Assembly: GCA_000403315.2 (NCBI GenBank)
Contig: KE159636.1
Location: 1,649,740 to 1,713,739, forward strand
DNA from: Lachnospiraceae bacterium A2
GTDB lineage: Bacteria > Bacillota > Clostridia > Lachnospirales > Lachnospiraceae
Reading direction: 5' to 3'
Length of the DNA: 64,000 nucleotides
Position numbers and translations under genes: made by a program. Shown in pieces: positions 1-8,737 of the stretch (position 1 is the stretch's first letter; each line of letters opens with the position of its first letter). A model generated the notes under the pieces. That model did not search any database and was not told the DNA's origin. It saw only the letters and a list, made by a program, of their open reading frames with translations.

Positions 1-1
1 A

Positions 2-475
2 TATCTGGTTGGGGAAACAGGCATCCCGGCGGGGCGTGTCATCCGCCACTTTGACGCTACAGGGAAATACTGCCCCCGGCGGATGATGGACGACCCGGGG
101 CTGTGGGACAGTTTCCAAAGCCAGATTGGGCAGCAGGAGGGATATACCCAAAAGCAGTTTATCCGCGACGTACAGAAAACCACTGGCTCCAACCCGGATG
201 GGATTGCAGGGCCGGAAACCATTGGGAATACTATTACAGTTTCCCGGAACAGCAATAAATTCCACGCAGTGGTAACGCCTTTGGAGCGGCGGCTGAAAGC
301 ATTGGGGTACTATAATGGGGAAATCGAGGAGGACGCCGGAAGCAGCGCCCATTTTGGGAAAGGGATGGAAGCGGCGGTGAACGCCTACCAGAAGCAGGTG
401 CTGGAGTATAAGAATACAGATGGGGAAATAACAGCAAAGAAAAATATGTGGAAATCCCTGCTGGGGGTGAAGTAG
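2..475 (+). CDS. N-acetylmuramoyl-L-alanine amidase, C-terminal part (5' truncated by window)
   Basis: The reading frame is open from base 2, so the gene starts outside the window. The first visible residues include RHFDATGKYCP, the late metal/catalytic segment of amidase_2 (PGRP-type) enzymes, which cut the bond between muramic acid and the stem peptide. After it comes a tail of about 110 residues with the pattern DGIAGPETIGNT and a second LERRLKALGYYNG segment, both like peptidoglycan-binding repeats. In this family such proteins are phage or prophage endolysins or autolysins; which one cannot be told from the fragment. The family call is inferred from these motifs alone. Confidence 0.75.
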   Translation, partial: YLVGETGIPAGRVIRHFDATGKYCPRRMMDDPGLWDSFQSQIGQQEGYTQKQFIRDVQKTTGSNPDGIAGPETIGNTITVSRNSNKFHAVVTPLERRLKALGYYNGEIEEDAGSSAHFGKGMEAAVNAYQKQVLEYKNTDGEITAKKNMWKSLLGVK

Positions 476-572
476 GCACAGTTAAAAAGGTGGCTGGGGT
501 AAAGAAAGGGCAGCAGTACAGCTCTTATCGGCTGGGGAATTTAACGGATATATGTTTTGGACGATGCTCTGT

Positions 573-620
573 CCATAACGTTTTGTGAAGTATGTGGCAT
601 AACGTTATGGGCAGATTTTT
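573..620 (+). terminator. Intrinsic terminator after the amidase
   Basis: CCATAACGTT at 573-582 pairs perfectly with AACGTTATGG at 601-610. A T-run follows within about 5 bases (614-622). It lies about 100 bases behind the amidase stop. The 18-base loop is long for a terminator. Confidence 0.5.
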
Positions 621-771
621 TTGTTGTGGAAGACGGTGCAAAAAATTTCCAATATTTCCCGTGAAAGATATTGACAGGGCGAAAACTAAATTATTGAATT
701 AATATCATTTGATATTATAGGCTGTATCCAAGCCTATGGTAAAACAAACCATAAGGGGGAAAGGAGAAAAC

Positions 772-2009
772 ATGAAAAGTTTCAAACAAAGAAAACGGTA
801 ACAATGTACAGCGGGGATACCAAAACCCTGAAAGTAACCATTTCACCGAAAAGTGCGAAGGAAAAGGTTTCTTATAGCACTACCAAAAAAAGTGTTGCAA
901 CGGTCAGCAAGAAAGGGGTAATAACGGCCAAAAAAGCAGGTGCCGCCAAGATTAAAGTGACGGTCACAGACAAGAGGAACAAAAAGAAAACCGCGTATGT
1001 AAATGTGAAGGTAAAGTACGTTTCCCTGTCACTTAACAAAAAGTCTGCATCCATTAAGGCAGGGCAGAGCCTTGCCCTGCGCGCAAAGGTAGCCCCCAAG
1101 AAAAAAGTGAAATGGAGCACCTCAAACAGCAAGGTAGTGACGGTAAATTCCAAAGGAGTTGTCAAGGGCAGGAAAAAGGGCACTGCGAAAGTGACAGCCC
1201 GTGTTGGCAATAAGAGCGCAACCTGCAAAATTACTGTGAAAGGCTCTGGTTCTGCAGATGTTAATGTAAACAATGAAATCAAAGTAAAAGAACTCCATGC
1301 TTCAATCCAAGGCGGGATACAGTATACGTAGGGCATTCCAAACCAATTGCCACGACTTTTGTTCCGGCAAACGCCACCAATAAAACGTTGTCCTACAGTT
1401 CCAGCAATACAGGCGTAGCACAGGTAAATAGCCAAGGCGCAATCCTTGGGATTTCGGCAGGTACAGCCAAAATCACGATTAAGGCAGCCGGGAATGTCAG
1501 CACAACTTTAAATGTAAAGGTTGTGGAAGTACCTGTAGAATCTGTTACGGTAACGCCGGGGGAGATTACGCTGGGAATTACCAGTACAACAAATTTGACA
1601 GCAACGGTATTGCCAGCGGAGGCATCCAAGAAATTGATAAACTGGAGCAGCGACAATATGGGAATGGCTTCTGTAGATGCAAATGGCAAGATAACGGGAA
1701 GGGCAAAAGGGACGACGGAAATTAAGGCGCAGGTAGCTGGAAGCGACCGCTTTGGCGTCTGCAAGGTTACTGTAATTGAGGAATCTGCAGTTGCGGATGG
1801 AATCACGATGGAAGTGCCAAATCCTTATAAAGATAATGTAGGAAATGTGTATGAGAATACTGCATTGTTTGGCAGGGATATGGAATTACGGGTACGGTTA
1901 CAGCGCAATGGACAGCCTGTTAAGCACTACCGGAAACAGCACGACGATATCAGTTATTGTTGACAGAGATCACGGCTTACAGGGGAGCATAACAATTACA
2001 TACTATTAA
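772..2009 (+). pseudogene. Decayed Ig-like (Big_2) surface protein
   Basis: A strong ribosome site (AAAGGAG) precedes ATG 772, but that frame stops after nine codons (MKSFKQRKR). The protein continues in a second frame from about 786 to 1331, a third from about 1335 to 1925, and a fourth to a TAA at 2007-2009. Across the frames the text is continuous: repeated bacterial Ig-like group 2 units with VSYSTTKKSVATVSKKGVIT, VKWSTSNSKVVTVNSKGVVKG and INWSSDNMGMASVDANGKITG patterns. At about 1932 a single extra A in GTTAAGCAC accounts for the last shift. The signal peptide expected between MKSFKQRKR and KKTVTMYSGD is absent. At least three frame changes plus the lost export signal indicate a dead gene. 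Sequencing error could explain one shift, but hardly all. Confidence 0.8.
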
Positions 2010-2063
2010 ATAAGTAAGTAACGATGCTGAAAGCCTGCAGATTAATATAGGCGTTTGTCAGGT

Positions 2064-2102
2064 AAACGGACGCTGGGTATAACGATTCCCAGCGTCCGTT
2101 TT
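2064..2102 (+). terminator. Strong intrinsic terminator
   Basis: AAACGGACGCTGGG (2064-2077) and CCCAGCGTCCGTTT (2088-2101) form a perfect 14-bp stem with a 10-base loop, followed by TTTTG. It ends the transcript of the Ig-like pseudogene. Confidence 0.85.
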
Positions 2103-2135
2103 GTCTGAAAATCTTTGGAACCGGCGCAACCCCCA

Positions 2136-2331
2136 TTTGAGTTTCTCCATTTTTTATAATAGCCGATACTATAGAGCCAAAAGGTCTTGCTGCCTTTGGC
2201 AGCATAGACATCTTGCACAAAAAGCGCTCTGAAAAGCCAGCTTTCCAGAGCGCTTTTATGTGCAAAGTGTTTCCATCACTTTGTGACGGAAACCTTTTGG
2301 CTCTATGAATTGCAAAATGGGGAAACTCAAA
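2136..2331. repeat. Long inverted repeat with cloverleaf architecture (copy 1)
   Basis: Outer arms TTTGAGTTTCTCCATTTT (2136-2153) and its near complement (2314-2331) enclose a perfect inner 15-bp pair: ATAGAGCCAAAAGGT (2171-2185) and ACCTTTTGGCTCTAT (2292-2306). Inside lie three hairpins: TGCTGCC/GGCAGCA, a long central one (AAAGCGCTCTG with CAGAGCGCTTT) and GTTTCC/GGAAAC. The same arm order occurs in the element at 23321-23516 with different sequence. It lies directly upstream of the next gene's promoter. Confidence 0.7.
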
Positions 2332-2342
2332 AAGCCCCAATG

Positions 2343-2372
2343 TTGCAAGTTTTTCTTTTTTTGTAGTATAAT
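2343..2372 (+). promoter_or_regulatory. Sigma-A promoter for the MBL lipoprotein
   Basis: TTGCAA (2343-2348), an 18-base spacer and a perfect TATAAT (2367-2372). The start codon is 190 bases downstream. The long leader has no ORF I would defend. Confidence 0.55.
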
Positions 2373-2561
2373 AGAACCAAGTCCAAACCATTTCCAGAAA
2401 GAAGCATACAAGTCAAAAACACCACACCTTCGGGCTATGGCGTCGTTCCCATATATAGCAGAAGAATCAGATTATGCATTTACCATATCTGCAGAACGGG
2501 AAAGGCAGAAGATCCAGCCATCCCAGAAGGCCATCAGTGGAAGTAAGAAAGGGAGGAAACA

Positions 2562-3746
2562 ATGAACCGAAAAAGACACCAGATAAAAGCAGCCATTTTA
2601 CTGGCTGTAGCAATTATTGTGCTGCAAATCGCAGGATGCAGCCTTCCTATAGGGGAAAAAACTGCCAGGGAGCCAAAAAGCACAAATGGGGAAACCATAG
2701 AAATCCATTTTCTGGACGTAGGGCAGGGAGATGCCACCTTAATCAAGCAGGGCAGCCATGCCATGCTGATTGACGCCGGAAATAATGATAAGGGGACGGC
2801 AGTGCAGTCCTATCTGCAGAGCCAGGGCGTTGAAAGCCTGGATTATGTGATAGGCACACACCCGGATTCCGACCATGTAGGGGGGCTGGATGTAGTCCTT
2901 TACAAGTTCCCATGGGATACGGTTATCCTGCCAGATTTGGAAAAGGATACGAAAACATACCAGGATGTATTAAAAGTCATTAAGGACAAACAGAAAAGCA
3001 TTACATTCCCCGTGGCAGGGACTTCTTATGGTTTGGGAAATGCAGAATTTACAATTATTGCCCCGGCGGCAGAAGATTATGGGGACAATTGGAATGATTA
3101 TTCGGTGGGGATTCTCCTGCAATTCGGGGAAAACCGTTTTGTATTTACTGGGGATGCCGAAGAAGACGCGGAACAGGATATGGCAGCGGAAGGCATAGAT
3201 TTATCGGCCGACGTGCTGAAAGCAGCCCACCATGGCAGTGATACAGCCAATACCATGCCCTTTTTGGAAGAAGTATCCCCGAAATCCGTTGTGGTTAGCT
3301 GCGGCGAAGGGAACAGCTATGGGCACCCAAGGGCAGGGGCAATGAATAATTTCCGCAGCATAGGGGCAGAGGTTTACCGGACGGACGAGCAAGGGACGAT
3401 TGTAGCCGTTTCAGACGGGAAAGAAATTACATGGAACTGTTCCCCCAGCGAAACATGGAAAGCCGGGGAGCCTACAGGCAGCCAAAAGACCGGGAATGGA
3501 GAAAAACCGGCAGAGGAGCCGGGAGCTACAGAATTGGAAAAAGGGAGCCAGGACCGCGGCGGTGGAAAAAACAGTGCAGGGACTCAGGAAGACGGATATA
3601 TACTCAATACCAATACCAGGAAATTCCATAGGGAATCCTGCAGCAGCGTATCCCAGATGCAGGAGGAAAATAAGGAATACAGTGGTTTAACCCCGCAGGA
3701 GCTGGAAGCGCAAGGATATAAACCTTGCGGAAACTGTAATCCATAA
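2562..3746 (+). CDS. Secreted MBL-fold (ComEC/Rec2-like) lipoprotein with Ada-like Cys domain
   Basis: 394 residues. A signal sequence ends in a lipobox (LQIAGC, Cys26), so the protein is probably a lipoprotein on the outer face of the membrane. Residues 46-300 are a metallo-beta-lactamase fold of the ComEC/Rec2 C-terminal type: FLDVGQGDAT, the metal-binding HPDSDHVGG at about 100, FTGDAEEDAE, and AAHHGSD at about 222. A proline/glutamate/glycine-rich linker leads to a final 50-residue domain (YILNTNTRKFH, then C..C spaced as in Ada-type metal-binding modules, ending KPCGNCNP). In this family the MBL domain is a predicted nuclease or phosphodiesterase; no substrate is shown. The start has a GGGAGG site. 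The gene stands alone between a promoter and terminators. Confidence 0.85.
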   Translation: MNRKRHQIKAAILLAVAIIVLQIAGCSLPIGEKTAREPKSTNGETIEIHFLDVGQGDATLIKQGSHAMLIDAGNNDKGTAVQSYLQSQGVESLDYVIGTHPDSDHVGGLDVVLYKFPWDTVILPDLEKDTKTYQDVLKVIKDKQKSITFPVAGTSYGLGNAEFTIIAPAAEDYGDNWNDYSVGILLQFGENRFVFTGDAEEDAEQDMAAEGIDLSADVLKAAHHGSDTANTMPFLEEVSPKSVVVSCGEGNSYGHPRAGAMNNFRSIGAEVYRTDEQGTIVAVSDGKEITWNCSPSETWKAGEPTGSQKTGNGEKPAEEPGATELEKGSQDRGGGKNSAGTQEDGYILNTNTRKFHRESCSSVSQMQEENKEYSGLTPQELEAQGYKPCGNCNP

Positions 3747-3896
3747 CGGTTGGGTTGTATTTTTGGATGTTGCTAGTAAGGTTCTGCTCCGTTGCCTGCA
3801 GTGGAGCAGATACCATTGATAAACAGTGGAAAAGTTTGCATCCTGATACGGTAAATCAATCATAAAGCAAGCAGGGCTTTAAGCGCCATTTGCTTC

Positions 3897-3938
3897 ATTC
3901 CCGCGAGCAATGAGCCAAGCAACCGCGCTCGCGGGAAT
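3897..3938. terminator. GC-rich hairpin between convergent genes
   Basis: ATTCCCGCGAGC (3897-3908) pairs perfectly with GCTCGCGGGAAT (3927-3938). It lies between the end of the MBL gene (plus) and the sulfatase (minus). It has no T-run on the plus strand, so terminator strength is uncertain. A smaller hairpin (CTGCTCC/GGAGCAG) lies just upstream near 3785-3810. Confidence 0.45.
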
Positions 3939-3941
3939 AAA

Positions 3942-3989
3942 AAGAGCAGTTGCGCTAACGGATTTTTAACCGTTATGGCAACTGCTCTT
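3942..3989 (-). terminator. Intrinsic terminator of the LTA-synthase-like gene
   Basis: AAGAGCAGTTGC (3942-3953) with GCAACTGCTCTT (3978-3989), plus an inner TAACGG/CCGTTA stem. Read on the minus strand the hairpin follows the sulfatase stop and is directly followed by TTTTTATT. Confidence 0.8.
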
Positions 3990-4004
3990 AACTTTTTGGT
4001 TATG

Positions 4005-6323
4005 CTATTGTTCCGGCCAATTTCCAGCCTGCCCTTCCGTCTGGTCTTCTTCCTGCTGGCTGGGCAAATTTCCATTATGCTGTCCGCCTTGGCTTTCTTC
4101 CTGCCCCTGCGTTGGGTTCTCCTTCCCATCTGCTGGAGTTTCCTTTTGCCTGCCGCCGTTTACGTCTTTATCAATACTGCTGGGCGTATTTTCCATAGTA
4201 TCGTCTACGGGTGTTTCATCCGTAACATCTGGCTGTTCTGTAGGCTGCTTCAAGTAAGAAACAGCGTTGGAGCTTCGGAATACAGTGTCGGAGGAGCCCA
4301 TCTGGTTCACAAGAAGGCTGTTGTGGCCTTCTGCAAAGCTGCCCATGGAAACCAGCAGTTCCGTATCGCTGACAAAGGAAGTGGAAACCTTCGTGTCATT
4401 GATAAATACTTTGCTCCAAGGGGTGAAGTTGCTGCCAAATATATGCATGCCGTCTTCCTGTTCTTCCATCCGTTCCACAGTGATGTCCAGGACGCCCATC
4501 TGCAAGTCAGAAGCAGGGTAGGGGTTTTCCCCATGGTACGCATAACGTTTCCCATACAGGATATCGTACTGCAGAAGTTCCATGTCACGGTCGGATACTT
4601 CCGTGGACTGGTAGTTGCTGCCCTGATGGTGGGTGAACATAGTTCCTTCATGGATGTTTGCCTGTTCTGTGATAGCTGCAAGCAATTGGTAAGAAGTCAA
4701 ATCTTGGTTTATTTTTTTCATGCCGAAATTGTTCCATGTCACATATTTTGTCTGGAAGATGCTCCCGGTTTTCATGTCCTCATTGGTAAGCCCCATGGTG
4801 GGGAGATGGTCCCCGAAGAACACAACCACGGTTTTTTCATCCCGTTTGGAAAGCATATCCGTTAAGTTTGCAATAAATTTATCTACTTCATGGATTTCAT
4901 TGACATAGTATTCCCATTCGTTATTTTTTGCTTCGGTTTCTGCGCCGGTAACGGTAATTTCTGGGTTTTCAATTACTTTTTCCGTAGGGTATGCGCCATG
5001 CCCCTGCACGGTAATGGTGTATACAAAGTCCTGCTGTTTGGTAGAGTCCAAAGCTTTTTCCACCTCGCCAATCAGGATGTCGTCGGTAGGCCATGTGCCA
5101 AGTGGCGTATATTCCTGGATGTTCATCATTTCCTTGCTGATAAAGCTGTCAAAGCCCATCTGGGTAAAAGCGTTCCTGCGGCTGTAGAAGTTGCCGCCGT
5201 TGTTATGTACTACATGGGAGCCATAGCCCAGATGCTTCAAATCAGAAGCGATGCTTTCACAGTCCGTAGATTTCAGGATCGTCTTATAGGGGTATTCCCC
5301 AAGGCCAAAATATTTCATGCCCATCCCGGTAAGGATTTCAAATTCTGTATTTGCAGTCCCGGCGCCTACTACGGGGACTGTCAGGTGCCCCGAGGAAAAA
5401 TTGTTGTAAAGGCTGTCAAAGTTCGGGGTTGGGTTTTCCGAAAAGTTCAGGAAATTTATTTCTTTTGGGTCAATGAAGGATTCCAGCAGCACACAGATTA
5501 CATTGGGAAGATCATCTGTATCAGAAGCTTTAGCGTTTACCCGGCTTAAAGCGTCCTCCACCTGTTCCTGTGAATAATCCCGCGGGCTTGGCATCCCCTG
5601 GTCTACCACGCTGGCAGAAAAACTATAAACAAACCCATAATCTTCATAGCCCTGGGCAATGTTTTCAAAATAATCTGCTAAAATATTGTTGCTTACCGCC
5701 GCCTGTGTCACCATTGGGATGAAAAATGCAAACACGCCGATGGCAAGGATGCTTGCGAAACGGTTCTGTTTCCCCTGGTATTTTGGCCCTTTCCGCCACA
5801 GATAAACGATGCCTGCAAGGACGGACGCCACCAGCAAAATCACTGCAAGGGCTTCGCCTTTGCTAAAGTAGTTGCTCTGCATGGTGAACAGGTCGTTTAC
5901 CAGCTTTAAGTCCGTATAGGTAAAGGGGGTCACCCGCTTGGCAAGGATGCATCCGTTGATAATGCCCAAAAACAGCCATACCACGCTGATTAATGTGCGC
6001 ATAAGCGCCCTCCGCCGGAAAAAATACACCAGATGAAGGGAGGTGAACACAATCATGGAATTGTACAGGAAGGCCAGCCCCCGGTCAAACATAAACATAA
6101 ATGCGCCGCCGAAGGAATGGCGTGAAATCACTTCAATGAAGAAGCAGACGCCGCAGGCCAGCAGGTAATGGAAAATCAGGGAATAACGGTTAAGGGCTGC
6201 TATCAGATGTTCCCGTTGCTCTGGCTTCAAAATATGCTTTCTCTCCCGGGCATTCCTTTTTTCACGAAAACCCTTGTATTTTGTTGCAACTTTTTGTAAA
6301 GTGTTTTTTGCAGTATGAAACAT
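4005..6323 (-). CDS. LTA synthase family sulfatase (membrane phosphoglycerol-type transferase)
   Basis: 772 residues from ATG 6323, chosen because AAGGATGG lies 7 bases upstream; upstream in-frame codons look non-coding. The first roughly 220 residues hold about five hydrophobic segments. An extracellular alkaline-phosphatase/sulfatase domain follows (about 270-590): VICVLLESF (metal-binding Glu), GTANTEFEILTG (candidate catalytic Thr), and FFGDHLP (metal Asp/His). Residues 620-705 resemble an IPT/TIG beta-sandwich (MHIFGSNFTPWSKVFIND). The last 65 residues are Gln/Glu/Pro-rich and probably disordered. Family members transfer glycerol-phosphate to lipoteichoic acid or related glycolipids; the exact acceptor here is unknown. 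The C-terminal IPT-plus-tail extension is longer than in LtaS itself. Confidence 0.85.
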   Translation of the reverse strand: MFHTAKNTLQKVATKYKGFREKRNARERKHILKPEQREHLIAALNRYSLIFHYLLACGVCFFIEVISRHSFGGAFMFMFDRGLAFLYNSMIVFTSLHLVYFFRRRALMRTLISVVWLFLGIINGCILAKRVTPFTYTDLKLVNDLFTMQSNYFSKGEALAVILLVASVLAGIVYLWRKGPKYQGKQNRFASILAIGVFAFFIPMVTQAAVSNNILADYFENIAQGYEDYGFVYSFSASVVDQGMPSPRDYSQEQVEDALSRVNAKASDTDDLPNVICVLLESFIDPKEINFLNFSENPTPNFDSLYNNFSSGHLTVPVVGAGTANTEFEILTGMGMKYFGLGEYPYKTILKSTDCESIASDLKHLGYGSHVVHNNGGNFYSRRNAFTQMGFDSFISKEMMNIQEYTPLGTWPTDDILIGEVEKALDSTKQQDFVYTITVQGHGAYPTEKVIENPEITVTGAETEAKNNEWEYYVNEIHEVDKFIANLTDMLSKRDEKTVVVFFGDHLPTMGLTNEDMKTGSIFQTKYVTWNNFGMKKINQDLTSYQLLAAITEQANIHEGTMFTHHQGSNYQSTEVSDRDMELLQYDILYGKRYAYHGENPYPASDLQMGVLDITVERMEEQEDGMHIFGSNFTPWSKVFINDTKVSTSFVSDTELLVSMGSFAEGHNSLLVNQMGSSDTVFRSSNAVSYLKQPTEQPDVTDETPVDDTMENTPSSIDKDVNGGRQKETPADGKENPTQGQEESQGGQHNGNLPSQQEEDQTEGQAGNWPEQ

Positions 6324-6409
6324 TTTGTCACCATCCTTAAGTTTATGTTGTAAAATAGGAAAATGTGAACTAATTGTAAACAAAGTATGAATCGCAATTT
6401 CCATAGCAA

Positions 6410-6438
6410 AGATTAGCTTATTTTTTTTAAAAAGTCAA
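6410..6438 (-). promoter_or_regulatory. Sigma-A promoter for the LTA-synthase-like gene
   Basis: On the minus strand TTGACT (6438-6433), a 17-base A/T-rich spacer and TAATCT (6415-6410). It gives a leader of about 80 bases before ATG 6323. Confidence 0.65.
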
Positions 6439-6529
6439 CTGGGAAACGTGAATTTTATACAGATGATAGGAAAAATTAAGAATTTCTTTATAAATCATAG
6501 GAAACAGGGAAAATATGGAGGGATTTCGG

Positions 6530-7840
6530 ATGAGGATAGATCTGGGACTACAGGAATTTTTAAGGGAAATTGGGAAATCTGGCAGTGTGTTAGGCCTTGC
6601 CAGTATGCAAAGGCTTATGGGGGAACTGGGCAATGTGCAGGATAAGCTGGATATCGTCCATGTGGCAGGGACCAATGGGAAAGGTTCCCTGTGCGCCATG
6701 GTTTCTTCTGTTTTAAGGGAGGCAGGGTACTTGGTAGGGACATATACTTCCCCGGCCGTTTTTAGCAGGGAAGAACAGTATCAGGTCAATGGGGAGCCCA
6801 TAACGGGAGAGGAGTTTGCAGCGGCGGTACATGCCATAAAAGAAGCATGCGGCAGGATTCAGGCAAGGGGGCAGGGGCTCCCGACGCTGTTTGAAGTAGA
6901 AACAGCAGTGGCGTTCCTGCATTTTTACTGGAAAAAATGTGATATTGTCCTGCTGGAAACTGGGCTGGGAGGGGCGGAGGACGCTACTAATATAATAAGG
7001 AAACCTTTGGTAAGCGTGCTGGCTTCCATCAGCATGGACCACATGAAGTTCTTGGGGGACAGCCTTACAGGGATTGCCCAGGCAAAGGCTGGGATTATCA
7101 AGGGGCACGGGGCGGTGGCAGCCGTCTGGCCGGAACAGGAGGAGGTGCGGCAGGTTTTGGAAGGGGCCTGCAGGGAAGCCCATGCCAGCCTTTCTTATGC
7201 CAGAAAAGAACAGGCGGCCGGGGTACATTGGGAACAGGGCTTATTATGCTTTTCTTATAGGGAATATGGGGAGCTTAAGCTGTCCATGGCAGGTGCTTAC
7301 CAAGTGGAAAACAGCATATGCGCCATAAAAACCATAGAATTGCTCCAGGGGCAGGGCTGGGAAATCAGCCTTTCCCACATCAGGCACGGGCTGGAAAAAG
7401 CCCAATGGGAAGGGCGTTTTTCGGTGCTGTGCAGTAATCCGCTGGTGGTTATGGACGGGGCGCACAATGAGGATGCGGCGAAAAAATTGCGGGAAACTTT
7501 GAAAATGGGTTTTACAAATGGAAAAATAATCTATATAATAGGGGTACTTGCTGATAAAGAATATGGAAAAATATTAGAGCTTATGCTTCCCCTGGCATGG
7601 AAAGTGTTTACCGTCACGCCCAAGAACCCAAGGGCATTGGACGGGGAAGCCCTGGCATTGCAGGCAAGGCGGTACCATCAGGATGTTACGTCCTGCACTT
7701 TTGTACAGAAGGCAGTGTCGGAAGCATTGGGGGTGGCGCTGCAGGAAGGCGGCATGGTGCTGGCTTTCGGTTCCCTGTCGTATCTTGGGGAACTGAAAGA
7801 AGCAGTTGCCTGTGAGCTGAATTGCAGGAACTTACGATAA
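6530..7840 (+). CDS. folC: Folylpolyglutamate synthase / dihydrofolate synthase
   Basis: 436 residues. It ligates glutamate to dihydropteroate or folates with ATP, in the cytosol. The ATP-binding VAGTNGKGSLCAM (about 44) and the Mur-ligase signatures (LLETGLGGAEDATN, then SISMDHMKFLGDSLTGIAQAKAGIIK, given here in two parts) are clear. PLVVMDGAHNEDAAKKL marks the C-terminal domain. Start ATG 6530 is preferred because GGAGGG lies 7 bases upstream; an earlier in-frame ATG at 6515 precedes that site. It heads the folate cluster folC-folE-folP-folBK. Confidence 0.93.
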   Translation: MRIDLGLQEFLREIGKSGSVLGLASMQRLMGELGNVQDKLDIVHVAGTNGKGSLCAMVSSVLREAGYLVGTYTSPAVFSREEQYQVNGEPITGEEFAAAVHAIKEACGRIQARGQGLPTLFEVETAVAFLHFYWKKCDIVLLETGLGGAEDATNIIRKPLVSVLASISMDHMKFLGDSLTGIAQAKAGIIKGHGAVAAVWPEQEEVRQVLEGACREAHASLSYARKEQAAGVHWEQGLLCFSYREYGELKLSMAGAYQVENSICAIKTIELLQGQGWEISLSHIRHGLEKAQWEGRFSVLCSNPLVVMDGAHNEDAAKKLRETLKMGFTNGKIIYIIGVLADKEYGKILELMLPLAWKVFTVTPKNPRALDGEALALQARRYHQDVTSCTFVQKAVSEALGVALQEGGMVLAFGSLSYLGELKEAVACELNCRNLR

Positions 7841-7842
7841 GG

Positions 7843-7941
7843 ATGGCAAGTGGGAGAACCTGGAAAAGTGTCCTGCCATGGGATAAAAGAGTGGAATCGG
7901 GCTTTACGCATAATTATTTGGAAGGAGAAATCAGGGAATGA
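7843..7941 (+). CDS. Possible 32-residue leader peptide between folC and folE
   Basis: ATG 7843 opens a 32-codon frame (begins [17 protein letters not shown]) whose TGA overlaps the folE ATG as ATGA, the usual geometry of translational coupling. The ribosome site is weak (ATAAGG). I do not recognise the sequence. It could be a remnant of a longer gene or chance. It fills the otherwise empty 97 bases between folC and folE. Confidence 0.3.
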   Translation: MASGRTWKSVLPWDKRVESGFTHNYLEGEIRE

Positions 7942-8495
7942 TAGACGGAGAGAAAATAGAACGGGCAGTGGCCCTCCTGTTGGAAGGGATCGGGGAAGAT
8001 GCCAGCAGGGAAGGCCTTGCGGAAACCCCCAGCCGGATTGCAAGGATGTATGAAGAAATTTTTGCAGGGATTGGGAAAACCCCGGAAGAATATCTTGAGA
8101 AAACTTTTTCAGCCGAAGGCAGCGGCATGGTGATAGAAAAAGATATTGTGTTTTATTCCACCTGTGAACACCATCTCCTGCCTTTTTATGGGAAAGCCCA
8201 CATTGCCTACCTTCCAGACGGGAAAGTGGTGGGTTTAAGCAAGCTGGCGCGGGCTGTGGAGGTGTATGCAAGGCGCCCCCAGCTGCAGGAGCGGCTGACG
8301 GTTCAGATTGCAGACGCCCTTATGGAGTACCTGCAGCCCAAGGGAGTAATAGTGATGGTGGAAGCAGAGCATATGTGCATGACAATGCGGGGGGTGAAAA
8401 AGCCGGGTACCCAGACCATGACGCTGGTTTCCAGAGGGGTATTTGCAGAAGAAAAATCCCTACAGGAGGAATTTTTCCGGATGATGGGGCTCTAG
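7938..8495 (+). CDS. folE: GTP cyclohydrolase I
   Basis: 185 residues, full length for the family. It opens GTP to 7,8-dihydroneopterin triphosphate, the first step of folate synthesis. Zinc-site motif [16 protein letters not shown] is at about 76, and [14 protein letters not shown] carries the second zinc cysteine. AAGGAG lies upstream of ATG 7938. The stop codon lies inside the left end of the palindromic repeat at 8492-8656, so the repeat separates folE from folP. Confidence 0.95.
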   Translation: MIDGEKIERAVALLLEGIGEDASREGLAETPSRIARMYEEIFAGIGKTPEEYLEKTFSAEGSGMVIEKDIVFYSTCEHHLLPFYGKAHIAYLPDGKVVGLSKLARAVEVYARRPQLQERLTVQIADALMEYLQPKGVIVMVEAEHMCMTMRGVKKPGTQTMTLVSRGVFAEEKSLQEEFFRMMGL

Positions 8496-8656
8496 AGCGT
8501 GTTTGAAAATTCATTCCCACAATTTTCCGCCCCACTTTACACCGGATTATATGCTGAATTTCGTCAATGTAGCCCACTACACCTCCCAAATCCAGCATAA
8601 AATCTGATGCAAACTGGGACGGAATCTTGCAGAAAGCAACTTTCAAACACGCTCTA
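8492..8656. repeat. 165-bp palindromic repeat (MITE-like) inside the fol cluster
   Basis: Perfect 17-bp terminal inverted repeats, CTAGAGCGTGTTTGAAA (8492-8508) and TTTCAAACACGCTCTAG (8640-8656). Inside are ATGCTG/CAGCAT and TGTAG-CCCA-CTACA hairpins. The left end contains the folE stop codon. A short derivative of the same element is at 10378-10420. Confidence 0.8.
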
Positions 8657-8737
8657 GGAGAATCCTTTGCCAAAGGGATTTTTAAACAATGAAACAGGAA
8701 ACACAGCATTTGGACAGGCATACAGATGGAGGGCAGT

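Noticed and set aside
872-1435. Long minus-strand frame opposite the Ig-like pseudogene
   Set aside because: It is a shadow of the repeat-coding strand, with no ribosome site and low-complexity hydrophobic translation.
2305-2565. Small plus-strand frame before the MBL lipoprotein
   Set aside because: It starts in the repeat, spans the promoter and has no ribosome site.
6405-6529. THF riboswitch before the folate cluster
   Set aside because: The leader is short and AT-rich and lacks the conserved paired elements of that class.
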